Below are positions 22,947-32,971 of a DNA stretch of 64,000 bases, piece by piece. Origin of the DNA: Methyloversatilis thermotolerans (GTDB taxonomy: Bacteria > Pseudomonadota > Gammaproteobacteria > Burkholderiales > Rhodocyclaceae); the NCBI RefSeq assembly GCF_000372885.1, contig NZ_KB889967.1, positions 2,042,655-2,106,654 on the forward strand, written 5' to 3'. The notes under the pieces were generated by a model. The model saw only the letters and a list, made by a program, of their open reading frames with translations. It had not been told where the DNA came from and made no database searches. The stretch's first letter is position 1. The number at the start of each line of letters is the position of its first letter. The translations under genes and the position numbers were made by a program.

Positions 22947-23963
22947 TCAACCCTGCGGCGCAGCCTGCTGTGCGAGCTGTTCAACCCAGCGACGGATGCG
23001 GATGGCGTCGCCGATACGGGTGAGCTTGCCCCAGGAATCCAGCAGTACGATCACCACCGGTTTCTGATTCAGCCAGGCCTGCATGACCAGGCACTTGCCG
23101 GCCTCGCTGGTATAGCCGGTCTTCTGCAGACCGATTTCCCACTCCGGATTGGACACCAGCGCGTTCGTGTTGTTGAAGCGCTGCACACGGCCGTTGATGG
23201 CGAACTGACCGTCACGGGTGGTCGAGAACTCGCGGATAAGCGGATAGCGGGCCGAGGCCGCCACCATCTTGGCCAGATCGCGTGCCGAGGACACATTGTT
23301 CGGATTCAGGCCGGTGCTGTCGAAAAAACGGGTATCGACCAGACCCAGTTCGTGCGCCTTGTGGTTCATCGCCGCGATGAACGCGGAATGCCCGCCTGGA
23401 TAGTAGCGGGACAGGGCCGACGCGGCGCGGTTTTCCGACGACATGAGCGCGAGCTGCAGCATGGCTTCGCGGCTGAGTCGCGTACCGACCGTGAGCCGCG
23501 AACGCGTGCCCTTGAGCAGATCGATATCCTCTTCCGACACCTCGAGCATTTCATCCAGCGCCGGATGCGCATCGAGCGCGACCATGGCGGTCATGAGCTT
23601 GGTGATGGACGCGATCGGCACCACTGCGTCGGAATTGCGTTCGAACAGCACTTCACCGGAGGTCTGATCCTGCACCAGCACGGCATTGGATTTGACATTG
23701 GGCAGACCGAGCGAGGTCAGATCCGGGAGACCGGCACCTGCGTCCTGCGCAATCGCCGCCTTGCGCGTGGACTTCTTCACGCTGGCCTGACGCACATTCT
23801 TCTTGCCGGATTTCGCAACCTTGTACTGCTTGGACACCTTGGCGGATTTCTTGCCCGACACGGCCTGGGAGGAGGTCTTGGTGGATGCGGCATCGGCATC
23901 CTGGGGAAGCGACACCGCCAGGGTTGCGGTGGCGAAGCTGACCATCAGCACCTTCAGTAGCAT
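22947..23963 (-). CDS. pbpG: D-alanyl-D-alanine endopeptidase (PbpG-like, peptidase S11)
   Basis: 338-residue penicillin-binding protein. A signal peptide (cleavage near DADAAS, about residue 26) is followed by a lysine-rich linker (about 30-70) and the S11 catalytic domain with SITK (SxxK nucleophile), SSEN (SxN) and KTG motifs. The short S11 domain without a PBP5 C-terminal stem matches PbpG/PBP7 endopeptidases that cut peptide cross-links in periplasmic peptidoglycan. The basic linker is longer than usual. The ATG at 23963 has AGGGG upstream. Its stop is followed within 4 bases by the lutA start on the same strand. Confidence 0.9.
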   Translation of the reverse strand: MLLKVLMVSFATATLAVSLPQDADAASTKTSSQAVSGKKSAKVSKQYKVAKSGKKNVRQASVKKSTRKAAIAQDAGAGLPDLTSLGLPNVKSNAVLVQDQTSGEVLFERNSDAVVPIASITKLMTAMVALDAHPALDEMLEVSEEDIDLLKGTRSRLTVGTRLSREAMLQLALMSSENRAASALSRYYPGGHSAFIAAMNHKAHELGLVDTRFFDSTGLNPNNVSSARDLAKMVAASARYPLIREFSTTRDGQFAINGRVQRFNNTNALVSNPEWEIGLQKTGYTSEAGKCLVMQAWLNQKPVVIVLLDSWGKLTRIGDAIRIRRWVEQLAQQAAPQG

Positions 23964-24131
23964 TGCGTGTGACCCCTGCCGACGTTGCGATTGAGGGCTG
24001 AGTTTACCTGCAGGGCAGAATTTCTCAAACGAAAATAAGAGCCTGGAAAGCATTCTTGTAGCCAATTCAAGATCGTGATCAATGTCTTGTCGGCCAAAAT
24101 CGGCCCGGCTTGAGCGGGGCAGGTACGGCCC

Positions 24132-25304
24132 TCAGCTACCCCTCACGCCGAGGAACGCCCGCACATCGTCTGCGCGGGCCATCACGTCGCGATAGCCGAG
24201 GTCTATCAGGGCGCGGGTAAATGGCTTTTCGAAAAGCAGATAGCTTGCCAGCCCGCCGCCAGCGCGCCGGGTGCCACCGATGCCACCAAGCAGGGTACGC
24301 ACGCCTATCGGCAGGGCGGCGACGTGGCGTGCCGCAATGTCGTCGAGCCGCTCACTGGGCGAAATGACCAGGGTTTCTATCGGGCGCAGGGGCGCACCGA
24401 TGCGCTCCTGCATGTCCGGCGACACACGTCCGAGGATGTCGTTCACCCGCTGCAACTGTTCGATGTCGATCATGAGCTGATCCAGGAATATGCTCGCCAG
24501 CGCATGTCCGGCCACCTGGGCCAGTGACGGATAGGATCCGCTCCGCCGGCGTTGATCGGCTTCGTTCATGCGGCCGACACCGATGATGAAAATGCGCTCC
24601 GCACCCAGATGCACAGCCGGGCTGACCGGCGCGAGCTGACGCATCGATCCGTCGCCGAAGTACTCGCGGTTCAGCTTTACCGCCGGAAAGATGAAAGGCA
24701 AGGCGCTGCTGGCCAGCAGGTGTTCGACCTTGAGCGCGGTACGGATGGACGCGCGCTGCATGCGCTTCCACGGTTCGATGCCCTCGCCGCCAGCGAAGAA
24801 GGCCACGCTGTCACCCGAGGTGTAGCCGGACGCGGTGACCGACAGCGCGTAAAGGGCGCCGCTGTGCAGCGCGCGGTCGATGCGCGAGAAATCGAGCACC
24901 TGCTCGAGCAGGGCGCGCAGCGGCGAATTGTCGAGCAGGGAACGCGGATAGCGGTCCACCGCCCAGCCGAACATGAGCGCAAGAAGCCAGCGCGCACCGG
25001 TCTTGCCTATGCCCCAGGTGTCGGCGCGATAGACCTGCCCCGCCTCGAAATTGCGCCAGATGTGCAGCAGCTTGTCGACCGCGTCGCCGAAATGCTCGCT
25101 GTAGACGGCGAGCGCGGTGGCATTGATGGCGCCAGCCGATGTTCCGCACAGGATGGGAAAGGGATTTGCGCGCGCGTCGGGCAGCAGTTCGCGCACTGCT
25201 GCCAGCACGCCGACCTGATAGGCGGCTCTGGCACCGCCCCCGGACAAGACCAGCGCTGTCCTGCCTCGCTGAGTCAAGGCGCCCTCCCCCTGAATGACCC
25301 TCAT
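24132..25304 (-). CDS. patatin-like phospholipase
   Basis: 390-residue patatin-domain hydrolase with an oxyanion loop (LVLSGGGARAAYQVG), a nucleophile elbow (LCGTSAGAINA, catalytic Ser in GTSAG) and the dyad aspartate in FGDGSMRQLAP. It has no signal peptide. The extended C-terminal half (ADQRRRSGSYPSLAQVAGHALASIFLDQLMIDIEQLQRVN) is typical of bacterial patatins of about 390 residues. It probably hydrolyses acyl esters of membrane lipids; the substrate is unknown. It is a single gene on the minus strand. Confidence 0.88.
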   Translation of the reverse strand: MRVIQGEGALTQRGRTALVLSGGGARAAYQVGVLAAVRELLPDARANPFPILCGTSAGAINATALAVYSEHFGDAVDKLLHIWRNFEAGQVYRADTWGIGKTGARWLLALMFGWAVDRYPRSLLDNSPLRALLEQVLDFSRIDRALHSGALYALSVTASGYTSGDSVAFFAGGEGIEPWKRMQRASIRTALKVEHLLASSALPFIFPAVKLNREYFGDGSMRQLAPVSPAVHLGAERIFIIGVGRMNEADQRRRSGSYPSLAQVAGHALASIFLDQLMIDIEQLQRVNDILGRVSPDMQERIGAPLRPIETLVISPSERLDDIAARHVAALPIGVRTLLGGIGGTRRAGGGLASYLLFEKPFTRALIDLGYRDVMARADDVRAFLGVRGS

Positions 25305-25351
25305 GGACCGGCTTGCGCCGGCCGGTCACGGCAGACCGCCGGTGAAAGCGC

Positions 25352-27625
25352 TCAGCGGCTGTGGCTGGCTTCGACCACGGTCAGTGCCGTCATGTTGACG
25401 ATGCGCCTCACTGTCGCCGTCGGCGTCAGGATGTGCACCGGCTGTTTTGCGCCAAGCAGGATGGGACCGATGGTCATGCCCTCGCCCGCGGCCGTTTTCA
25501 GCAGATTGTAGGATATGTTTGCCGCATCCAGCGTCGGGAAGATGAGCAGGTTCGCTTCGTCCTGCAGCCGGGAATTCGGGAAGATGCGGCGCCGGATGTC
25601 GGTGTCGAGCGCCGCATCCCCGTGCATTTCGCCCTCGACCTCGAGTTCCGGATGTTCCGTGTGCAGGATCTGCAATGCGCGACGCATCTTCTCGGCGGTC
25701 GCGGTGTTCTCCGACCCGAAGTTCGAATGCGACAGCAGCGCGATCTTCGGCACGATGCCGAAGCGGCGCGCCTCGTCCGCCGCCAGCAGCGTCATTTCCA
25801 CGATCTGTTCGGCCGTGGGATCGTAATTCACATAGGTGTCGCACAGCATGAGGGTGCGGCCCGGCAGGTTCAGCAGGTTCATCGCATAGAAATTGCGAAG
25901 CCCTTCCTTCAAGCCCAGCACATTGCGCACGAAATGCAGATGGCGCGCGAAATTGCCGAAGGTGCCGCAGATGAGGCCGTCGGCATAGCCCAGGCGCACC
26001 AGCAGCGCACTGATCAGCGTGGTGCGGCGGCGCGCTTCCATCTTCGCGTATTCGACCGAAATACCCTTGCGCTCGGTCAATGCATGGTAGGTGGTCCACA
26101 GTTCCTTGTAGCGCGGGTCACTGTCCGGCGTCACCAGTTCGAAATCGATGTCCTGGCGCAGTCGCAGCCCCAGTTTTTCGATGCGCGACAGCACCACGTC
26201 GCGGCGGCCGACCAGGATGGGGCGCGCCATGCCCTCGTCCACCACGTAGCGTACCGCGCTGAGCACGCGCTCATCCTCACCTTCGGCGTAGATGATGCGC
26301 TTCGGATTCCTCCTGGCCTCTGCGAATACCGGCTTCATGACCAGACCGGAAATCCACACCAGATTGTTCAGTTGCTGACGATAGGCCTCGAAGTCCTCGA
26401 TCGGCCGCGTCGCCACGCCGGAATCCATCGCGGCCTGCGCCACCGCAGGAGCGATCTTGACGATGAGCCGGGGATCGAAGGGCTTGGGAATGAGGTATTC
26501 CGGCCCGAATGACATCGGTTGTTCACCATAGGCGGCACGCACGATTTCGCTCTGTTCCACCTGCGCGAGATCGGCGATGGCCCTTACCGCGGCCAGCTTC
26601 ATCTCTTCGGTAATGGTGGTGGCACCGACATCCAGCGCGCCACGGAAGATGAACGGGAAACACAGGACGTTGTTCACCTGGTTCGGATAATCCGACCGAC
26701 CGGTGGCGATCACTGCATCGTCACGGATGGCCTTCACGTCCTCCGGCATGATTTCCGGATTGGGGTTGGCCAGCGCCAGGATGAGTGGACGCGCGGCCAT
26801 GCGCTTGACCATGTCCTGCTTCAGCACGCCGCCTGCCGACAGGCCGAGGAAAACATCGGCATCGCCGATCACCTCCGACAGCGTGCGGGCCGGCGTGTCC
26901 TTGGCATAGCGCGCCTTCAGAGGATCCATGTCCTCGATGCGCCCCTGGTAGACCACACCCTTGATGTCGGTCACCCAGATGTTCTCGATCGGCATGCCCA
27001 GCAGCACCAGCAGGTCGAGACAGGCAAGCGCCGCAGCGCCGGCCCCCGACGTGACCAGCTTGACCTGCCGTATGTCCTTGCCGACCGCCTTGAGACCGTT
27101 CAGCACGGCGGCTCCGACGACGATGGCGGTTCCATGCTGGTCGTCGTGGAACACCGGAATCTTCATCCGCTCGCGCAGCTTGCGTTCTATATAGAAGCAC
27201 TCCGGCGCCTTGATGTCCTCGAGGTTGATGCCCCCGAAGGTCGGTTCCATCGCCGCGATGATGTCCACCAGCTTGTCCGGGTCACGCTCGTCGAGTTCGA
27301 TGTCGAACACATCGATGTTGGCGAACTTCTTGAACAGCACGCCCTTGCCTTCCATCACCGGCTTGGCGGCCAGGGCACCGATCGGCCCGAGGCCCAGTAC
27401 CGCCGTGCCATTGGTGACCACACCGATGAGGTTCCCGCGGGCCGTGAGCTGGCTCACCTGCAGCGGATCGGCCACGATCTCTTCGCAGGCCGCGGCTACG
27501 CCAGGCGAATAGGCGAGCGACAGGTCCTGCTGGTTGGTCAGCGCCTTGGTCGGGACGACGGAAATCTTGCCCGGAACGGGCTTGCGGTGGTACTCGAGTG
27601 CAGCGTTGCGGAAATGCTCGTCCAT
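25352..27625 (-). CDS. maeB: NADP-dependent malic enzyme (MaeB type)
   Basis: 757-residue two-part enzyme. Residues about 1-420 are the malic enzyme: the N-terminal malic domain ([48 protein letters not shown]) and an NAD(P)-binding domain ([18 protein letters not shown]). Residues about 430-757 are the phosphate acetyltransferase-like domain ([38 protein letters not shown]) that makes MaeB inactive as a Pta but allosterically regulated. It decarboxylates malate to pyruvate with NADP reduction. The full length matches MaeB. Confidence 0.95.
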   Translation of the reverse strand: MDEHFRNAALEYHRKPVPGKISVVPTKALTNQQDLSLAYSPGVAAACEEIVADPLQVSQLTARGNLIGVVTNGTAVLGLGPIGALAAKPVMEGKGVLFKKFANIDVFDIELDERDPDKLVDIIAAMEPTFGGINLEDIKAPECFYIERKLRERMKIPVFHDDQHGTAIVVGAAVLNGLKAVGKDIRQVKLVTSGAGAAALACLDLLVLLGMPIENIWVTDIKGVVYQGRIEDMDPLKARYAKDTPARTLSEVIGDADVFLGLSAGGVLKQDMVKRMAARPLILALANPNPEIMPEDVKAIRDDAVIATGRSDYPNQVNNVLCFPFIFRGALDVGATTITEEMKLAAVRAIADLAQVEQSEIVRAAYGEQPMSFGPEYLIPKPFDPRLIVKIAPAVAQAAMDSGVATRPIEDFEAYRQQLNNLVWISGLVMKPVFAEARRNPKRIIYAEGEDERVLSAVRYVVDEGMARPILVGRRDVVLSRIEKLGLRLRQDIDFELVTPDSDPRYKELWTTYHALTERKGISVEYAKMEARRRTTLISALLVRLGYADGLICGTFGNFARHLHFVRNVLGLKEGLRNFYAMNLLNLPGRTLMLCDTYVNYDPTAEQIVEMTLLAADEARRFGIVPKIALLSHSNFGSENTATAEKMRRALQILHTEHPELEVEGEMHGDAALDTDIRRRIFPNSRLQDEANLLIFPTLDAANISYNLLKTAAGEGMTIGPILLGAKQPVHILTPTATVRRIVNMTALTVVEASHSR

Positions 27626-27804
27626 GTGAACAGCGACTCCTCCGGTCGAGTGGCTCGCGACACACCCGATGCCTCACCTGATGAGTGCGGCATGATGCAG
27701 CGCGAAAACCGGAGATTTTAGCTGTTCGCAACCCCTCGCGGCATTCGGTTTACCGATGTAGCGAGGCAACTTGCGGCGGTGCGGGCTGATACCACATGCT
27801 CGAT

Positions 27805-27830
27805 GCGTACACGCCGATGGGCGTGTACGC
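27805..27830 (-). terminator. hairpin downstream of the lytic transglycosylase gene
   Basis: A perfect 11-bp stem (27805-27815 with 27820-27830) closes a GATG loop about 40 bases after the transglycosylase stop and upstream of maeB. No T-run is present. Confidence 0.5.
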
Positions 27831-27868
27831 CGCTTTGCCGCGCCGGAGGATCGCGCGCGGCCGGGGCG

Positions 27869-28591
27869 TCAGAGCGTCGCCTGGGCGGTCTGGATCACCG
27901 GACGTGGCGCGAATATCGCGGAAAGACGGCGATATTCCGACAGCACCTTGTTGGAATAGACCTGGTCCGGGTCCTCGATGGAACCGACATAGCGCTGCAA
28001 GCCGCCCTCGACTGAACCCGCGGAGCGTATGTACTCGTGCAGGACCTGCGCACCGACGAAAATGCTCACGCGCGGCTCAAGCAATGTCGCCTGGGGCCCG
28101 AACTGCGCCAGCTTTTCCGGATGATATTTGGGAATGACCTGCGTCAGCCCCTGCGCGCCCCACACGCTTTCCGCGGTCGGATTGAAGGCGGATTCAACCG
28201 AAATGAGTGCAATCAGCATCAGCGGATCGAGCTTGTACTGGGCCGAAGCCTCGTAGATGTCGCCGATGTACTGCTCCAGCGCCGCCCGCGCCACGCGATG
28301 CTTGCGCGCAACATGTTCGGCAATCTGCTGTTGCTGACGGGTCAGCATGGACGCATTGCCCGACCCTGTTGCCGGCAGGTCGGACAGACCCGCTTCCAGC
28401 GATACCGCCTGTGCGCTGCCCAGCAGCGAAATGCCCGGCAGGGCCGGCACCATTTTCGGCGTCAGGCCCACTTCGGCGACGCGCATGGCGACGAATACGC
28501 TCACCATGACGCCCACCGCGAGCAGTCCTCCGTGTGCGAAGTGCAGCACAACGGCTGCGGTGCCCTTGAGGACAGAAAGACATTTTTTCAT
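27869..28591 (-). CDS. lytic transglycosylase (SLT domain)
   Basis: 240-residue protein with an N-terminal membrane anchor or uncleaved signal (about residues 10-42) and a C-terminal SLT/goose-lysozyme-like domain: LMLIALISVESAFNPTAES with the catalytic Glu, WGAQGLTQVIPKYHPEKL, and GAQVLHEYIRSAGSVEGGLQRYVGS. It cleaves peptidoglycan glycan strands in the periplasm. The ATG at 28591 has an AAAGGAG site. It is monocistronic, followed by a hairpin. Confidence 0.88.
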   Translation of the reverse strand: MKKCLSVLKGTAAVVLHFAHGGLLAVGVMVSVFVAMRVAEVGLTPKMVPALPGISLLGSAQAVSLEAGLSDLPATGSGNASMLTRQQQQIAEHVARKHRVARAALEQYIGDIYEASAQYKLDPLMLIALISVESAFNPTAESVWGAQGLTQVIPKYHPEKLAQFGPQATLLEPRVSIFVGAQVLHEYIRSAGSVEGGLQRYVGSIEDPDQVYSNKVLSEYRRLSAIFAPRPVIQTAQATL

Positions 28592-29106
28592 GCAGCACTC
28601 CTTTCGTGCGCACCACGACCGACGGAACGACGGGCCGTGAAACGCCTGAGGAGCCCGGATCACCGGGCTGTTACCGCGCCTCGCGATGACGCGAAGCAGA
28701 CGGCAGAGCTTGATACGCGAAGTTCGCGAGCCTGTTCGGTGGCCGGAACATTGGGCAGACCGGCGTGTGTGGTGGGGCCGGTCAATCTGGACTACTGATG
28801 GCAGCGCTTCGATTCGGGTTGAAGAAGCGTGCCGGGGAGGCGATCAAGCGATGAAAGATGGCCGCATCTTCCGGATTTGCGCCGACGAGGTCAACCCGCC
28901 TTCGTAACAACACGTCAAATGACGTGCGCGCCGGGTTTGAAGCCGGACACCCCGCTTGACCGCCGCGGAATGCAAGAAAAGTGCGAGTCGGATCCTTGCT
29001 GGGGCCTGCATCGACCGCGCGGCATGCGCCCGGATGACCCGTGCCGTGGACGAAAAAAAAGCGGCATGGGCCGAAGCCACATGCCGCTTTCGCAGACTCA
29101 GGCCGA
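28592..29106. other. intergenic region between H1-like gene and transglycosylase
   Basis: 515 bases. No frame looks coding. It contains the H1-like gene terminator (29053-29090) and presumably the transglycosylase promoter near 28600-28750. Confidence 0.5.
29053..29090 (-). terminator. rho-independent terminator of the H1-like gene
   Basis: On the minus strand an AAAGCGGCATG arm pairs with CATGCCGCTTT around a GCTTCGGC loop, followed by eight T residues. It lies 17 bases after the stop of the H1-like gene. The stem-loop plus T-run is a textbook intrinsic terminator. Confidence 0.92.
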
Positions 29107-29922
29107 TCAGGACGGACGCGAACCCGTCGGGAAAGGCCACGCGGCGGCCGGGTTCAGCGAAGACTTGATGCCCGGCGTTGCCGCGGTGGACGGCGTCGCC
29201 GGAGCCGGGGCAGCGGCCGGCGCGTCTGCCGGCTTGGCAGCGGCCGGCGCGGCTTCGGTCTTGCTCACAACCTTGGTCACTGCCGGTGCAGCCACCTTCT
29301 TGGCTGCGGGCTTGGCAGCCGCCTTCTTCGCGGCCGGCTTGGCAGCAGCCTTGGCCGGAGCGGCAGCCTTCTTCGCGACCGGCTTGGCAGCGGCCTTCTT
29401 GGCCGGAGCGGCGGCCTTCTTCGCGACCGGCTTGGCAGCAGCCTTCTTGGCCGGAGCGGCAGCCTTCTTCGCGACCGGCTTGGCAGCAGCCTTCTTGGCC
29501 GGAGCGGCAGCCTTCTTCGCGACCGGCTTGGCGGCAGCCTTCTTGGCCGGAGCGGCAGCCTTCTTCGCGACCGGCTTGGCGGCAGCCTTCTTGGCCGGAG
29601 CGGCGGCCTTCTTCGCGACCGGCTTGGCAGCGGCCTTCTTGGCCGGAGCGGCGGCCTTCTTCGCGACCGGCTTGGCAGCAGCCTTGGCCGGCGCCGCCTT
29701 CTTCGCGGCCGGCTTGGCAGCGGCCTTGACCGGCGCCGCCTTCTTCGCGGCCGGCTTGGCAGCGGCCTTGACCGGCGCCGCCTTCTTCGCGGCCGGCTTG
29801 GCAGCGGCCTTGGCCGGCGCCGCCTTCTTCGCGGCCGGCTTGGCAACTGCGGCCTTCTTGGCAGCGGGTTTCACCGGGGCACTCGCCTTCTTCGCCCCCT
29901 TCTTAGCTTCAGCTTCAGCCAT
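29107..29922 (-). CDS. histone H1-like AKP-rich repeat protein
   Basis: 271-residue basic protein consisting largely of Ala, Lys and Pro repeats resembling eukaryotic H1 tails and the bacterial H1-like proteins (AlgP/HphA, BpH1). The start is MAEAEAKKGAKK. Four 14-residue units (KPAAKKAAPxKAAA type) precede six 16-residue units (KPVAKKAAAPAKKAAA). The C-terminal tail (about 215-271) is Ala/Pro-rich and much less basic. The ATG at 29922 has AAAGGAG upstream. These proteins bind DNA and influence transcription. A long antisense open frame is a by-product of the repeats. Confidence 0.9.
   Translation of the reverse strand: MAEAEAKKGAKKASAPVKPAAKKAAVAKPAAKKAAPAKAAAKPAAKKAAPVKAAAKPAAKKAAPVKAAAKPAAKKAAPAKAAAKPVAKKAAAPAKKAAAKPVAKKAAAPAKKAAAKPVAKKAAAPAKKAAAKPVAKKAAAPAKKAAAKPVAKKAAAPAKKAAAKPVAKKAAAPAKKAAAKPVAKKAAAPAKAAAKPAAKKAAAKPAAKKVAAPAVTKVVSKTEAAPAAAKPADAPAAAPAPATPSTAATPGIKSSLNPAAAWPFPTGSRPS
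29384..29671. repeat. six 48-bp tandem repeats in the H1-like gene
   Basis: Six adjacent 48-bp units, each beginning ttggc(a/g)gc and encoding the same 16-residue block on the minus strand. They differ only by a few synonymous substitutions, mainly at gca/gcg alanine codons, which indicates expansion by slippage or unequal recombination. Confidence 0.95.
29672..29839. repeat. four 42-bp tandem repeats in the H1-like gene
   Basis: Four adjacent 42-bp units encode a related 14-residue block on the minus strand. The two central units (29714-29755, 29756-29797) are identical. Confidence 0.95.
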
Positions 29923-30841
29923 GACATCACTCCTTTCGGATAACAGGATTGGACAGCACCTCAGCCCCTCCGGTGGCGGAAGGTCTGTTCGAGACGACGC
30001 ACGGTGTGCGCCCGGTCTGAACACCACACGCTCTGCGCGAGGCGACCCGCCCCCGCACAGAGCTCCGGGTCAACGACCCGAACGGCACCCACGCGACCAG
30101 AGCGGCGCGGATGCCGGATTCATTCACGCAAGACACCGACGAACGATGCTTACGGCAAACGCTATGACTAATGAAGACCCACCCACCTTGCAATGTGACT
30201 TCCGTCCATGGAAATGCGATGTGAGCCGTATGGATCGGCGAAGGCGTCGCGATCAGGAAACGGCGCGACGTGAAGGCGGGAACACTCGATGCGGGAACCG
30301 CTGAGTGCGAGGCGCACGCGAACGGCACGACGGGCCAGGGACGCTTCATGCCGCATGACGGCGCGACGGAAGATATCGCGGAGCAACTGAGTGCGGGACC
30401 CTTCGCTCATGGAAGAGTCGATCACTTTTGTGGGGGAAAGAACTGCCGACGCACCGGGTCGACCGGATGCAGAAACGAGGCTTGAAGATGTCGTCGCAAC
30501 GGACTGATTCATGGAGCGAAAGTATTGCACAACCATGAGCCGTTAAAGCAACAAACCACACAAAAGTCCAGAATTTTTTTGCTGCCGTCGTTTTCCAGTG
30601 CGTCGAATCAGTCGATGAACCGGTAAATCCGATGTTGTCAACCGCCTCCCAAAAGGCCGTCACACGCCATTTTTTCCAGCGCATGCCGATACCACCCTCA
30701 CATGGCAGATGCACCGGACACAGCCGCGGCGTGTTGCATGGATGCAAAAACCGGGCAAGCGTCAACCTCACCTGTAGTGTGCGGCAGATGCCTACCTACT
30801 AGATGCAGTGTGCGAAGCGGACAGCATGCAGGAGCCACGAT
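29923..30841. other. long intergenic region with AT-rich island
   Basis: 919 bases between the helicase gene and the H1-like gene, both on the minus strand. Short open frames on both strands show no family resemblance and I do not call them. Bases 30541-30600 are about 42% GC by hand count, far below the surroundings, and probably mark a promoter. The long leader to the H1-like gene could hold a regulatory RNA, but I see no clear hairpin-plus-T-run. Confidence 0.5.
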
Positions 30842-32929
30842 TCAACGCCACATCGACCTCATCCGCTCGGCCAGATCGAGGCGCGCCTGTTCGACGGTCA
30901 GACCGCTGCGCTGCGCAGGCTCGACGACCGGCCAGCTTGTCTGTCCGAACCTGTCCAGCAAGCGATTCGGGATGAAGCGGGTGCGGCCGGCATAGACGTG
31001 ACGATCGCCATGCGGGGATTGCGCGGTGAGATAGAAGCGCTGTGGCATGACCAACTCGAGCTGGTCGCGCGCACGCGTCATCGCGACATAGAGCAGCCGA
31101 CGCTCTTCCTCGATCTCGGTCTGACTGCCGGTCGACATTTCGGACGGAATGCATCCGTCGACCACGTTCAGCACCGATACGGCAGACCACTCGCGCCCCT
31201 TCGCGGAATGGATGGTGGACAGGATCAGGTAGTCCTCGTCGAGCAGCGGCGCCCCCGGCTCGTCGCTGGTCACTTCGGGAGGGTCCAGCGTGAGCTCGGT
31301 CAGGAAGCGCTCGCGCCCGGGATAGCTCACGGCCAGGCGGGCAAGCTGCTGGATGTCGGCGGCGCGCGCCGCCGCATCCTCGTACAACCGGTCCATCTGC
31401 GCGAGGTACCAGGACGCCGCCTGCTCGGCGCATTGTGGCCACGCGCACGCCTCGTCGCCGATCGATTCGACCACTGTCGCAAAGTCCGTCCACGCGCACC
31501 GCACCGCTTCCGGCACGGGCTGTTCCCGCAACAGCTCGGCGCCAGGCGGCGCGGTACTCACGTTGTCCAGGATGCGGGCTGCGGTCTTCGGGCCCAGGCC
31601 CTGCAGCAACTGCAAGGCGCGAAAACCGGATACCCGGTCCCGCAGGTTCTGCGCCCAGCGGAGGATGGACAACAGATCCTTCACGTGGGCCGCCTCGAGA
31701 AACTTCAGCCCGCCGTACTTCACGAAAGGAATGTTGCGTCGCGCCAGTTCGATCTCCAGACGCATGCTGTGCGAAGCGGTGCGGAACAGCACTGCCTGCG
31801 ACCGCAGCCGGGTGCCCGTCTCGCGACGGGCCAGTATGCGTTCGATCACGAAGGCGGCCTGGTCGGCATCGTCGCGCACGCTCACCAGCTCCGGCTTCTG
31901 GCTGCCGTCGCGCGCGCTCCACAGCGTCTTGCCGAAACCTTCCTCCGCCAGGCCGATGACCGCGTTGGCCGCATCGAGCAGAGCTGGCGTCGAACGGTAG
32001 TTCTGTTCCAGCACGACGCGCTGCGCGGGCGGATCGAAGCGCGCGGGAAAATCGAGGATGTTGCGGACGGTGGCTCCGCGGAAGGCATAGATGGACTGTG
32101 CATCGTCGCCCACCACGGTCAGCCCGCGCCCGTCCGGTTTCATCGCATACAGCAGCGACGCCTGCAGGCGATTGGTGTCCTGGTACTCGTCCACCAGTAC
32201 GTGCCGGAAACGCTCGCCCAGCTCCCGGCCTATCGAAGGTTCGGCCGCCATGTGCGACCAGTAGAGCAGCAGGTCATCGTAGTCGAGTACCTGCTGTGCC
32301 TGCTTGGCATCGACGTAGGCGGCAAACAGGGCCTTCAGTTCGTCCTCCCATTCGGCGCACCACGGAAAGCCGGTGCGCAGCACGTCGGCGAGCACGGCCT
32401 GCGTGTTGACGACGGCTGAATAGATCGCGAGACAGGTGCCCTTCAACGGAAAGCGCCTGGCCTTGGCCGACAGACCTCGCTCATGCCTGACCAGGTTCAT
32501 CAGGTCGGCGGAGTCCTCACGATCATGGATGGTGAAGGACGGATCCAGTCCGATCACGCCGGCGTACTCGCGCAACAGGCGCGCGCCCACGCTGTGGAAG
32601 GTGCCCGCCCACGGAAAGCCGGCGGCAGCAAGCGTGGCCGCCGACCTGCCCGACTGCGCGACGATGCGCTGCACGCGCCTTGCCATTTCATCGGCCGCGC
32701 GACGCGAAAAGGTCAGCAGCAGGATCTGCTCGGGCGAAGCGCCATGGCGCAGCAACTGCGCGACACGGTGGGCGAGCGTATGCGTCTTGCCGGTGCCCGC
32801 ACCCGCGATCACCAGCAGCGGTCCGGGCGGCGCACCGTCGGCAATGCCGGCGGTCGCCGCCGCGCGCTGCTTCGGATTCAGGGCCTCGAGCGGATCGGAC
32901 GGAAGCGGGGCGGTGAAGAGATCGGACAC
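30842..32929 (-). CDS. UvrD/Rep-family ATP-dependent DNA helicase
   Basis: 695-residue superfamily 1 helicase. It has the Q motif (LNPKQRAAA), Walker A (GAGTGKTHT, residues 43-50), motif Ia (LLTFSRRAADEM), motif II (LVDEYQDTN), motif III (GDDAQSIYAFRGA), motif IV (LEQNYRST), motif V (STIHSAKGREWSAV) and motif VI (EEERRLLYVAMTRARDQLEL). It unwinds DNA 3'-5' in repair or replication restart. Shorter than UvrD1/PcrA by a few dozen residues at the C-terminus. The start is a GTG at 32929 with no strong ribosome-binding site, so it could move slightly. Confidence 0.9.
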   Translation of the reverse strand: MSDLFTAPLPSDPLEALNPKQRAAATAGIADGAPPGPLLVIAGAGTGKTHTLAHRVAQLLRHGASPEQILLLTFSRRAADEMARRVQRIVAQSGRSAATLAAAGFPWAGTFHSVGARLLREYAGVIGLDPSFTIHDREDSADLMNLVRHERGLSAKARRFPLKGTCLAIYSAVVNTQAVLADVLRTGFPWCAEWEDELKALFAAYVDAKQAQQVLDYDDLLLYWSHMAAEPSIGRELGERFRHVLVDEYQDTNRLQASLLYAMKPDGRGLTVVGDDAQSIYAFRGATVRNILDFPARFDPPAQRVVLEQNYRSTPALLDAANAVIGLAEEGFGKTLWSARDGSQKPELVSVRDDADQAAFVIERILARRETGTRLRSQAVLFRTASHSMRLEIELARRNIPFVKYGGLKFLEAAHVKDLLSILRWAQNLRDRVSGFRALQLLQGLGPKTAARILDNVSTAPPGAELLREQPVPEAVRCAWTDFATVVESIGDEACAWPQCAEQAASWYLAQMDRLYEDAAARAADIQQLARLAVSYPGRERFLTELTLDPPEVTSDEPGAPLLDEDYLILSTIHSAKGREWSAVSVLNVVDGCIPSEMSTGSQTEIEEERRLLYVAMTRARDQLELVMPQRFYLTAQSPHGDRHVYAGRTRFIPNRLLDRFGQTSWPVVEPAQRSGLTVEQARLDLAERMRSMWR

Positions 32930-32971
32930 GGCTGCAGCATATCGACGGGACTGGACGAATATACAGCCCCC

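Noticed and set aside
29384-29671. Regular repeats resembling a CRISPR array
   Set aside because: Units are contiguous without spacers, lie in coding frame and encode the same peptide; no cas genes.
28829-30304. Long plus-strand open frame of 491 codons, Ala/Gly/Leu/Phe-rich
   Set aside because: It is antisense to the H1-like repeat gene and arises from the repetitive codons; the minus strand has the ribosome-binding site, terminator and family match.
30270-30771. Short open frames in the 29.9-30.8 kb gap
   Set aside because: No ribosome-binding sites, no recognisable domains, and overlapping frames on both strands of similar length.
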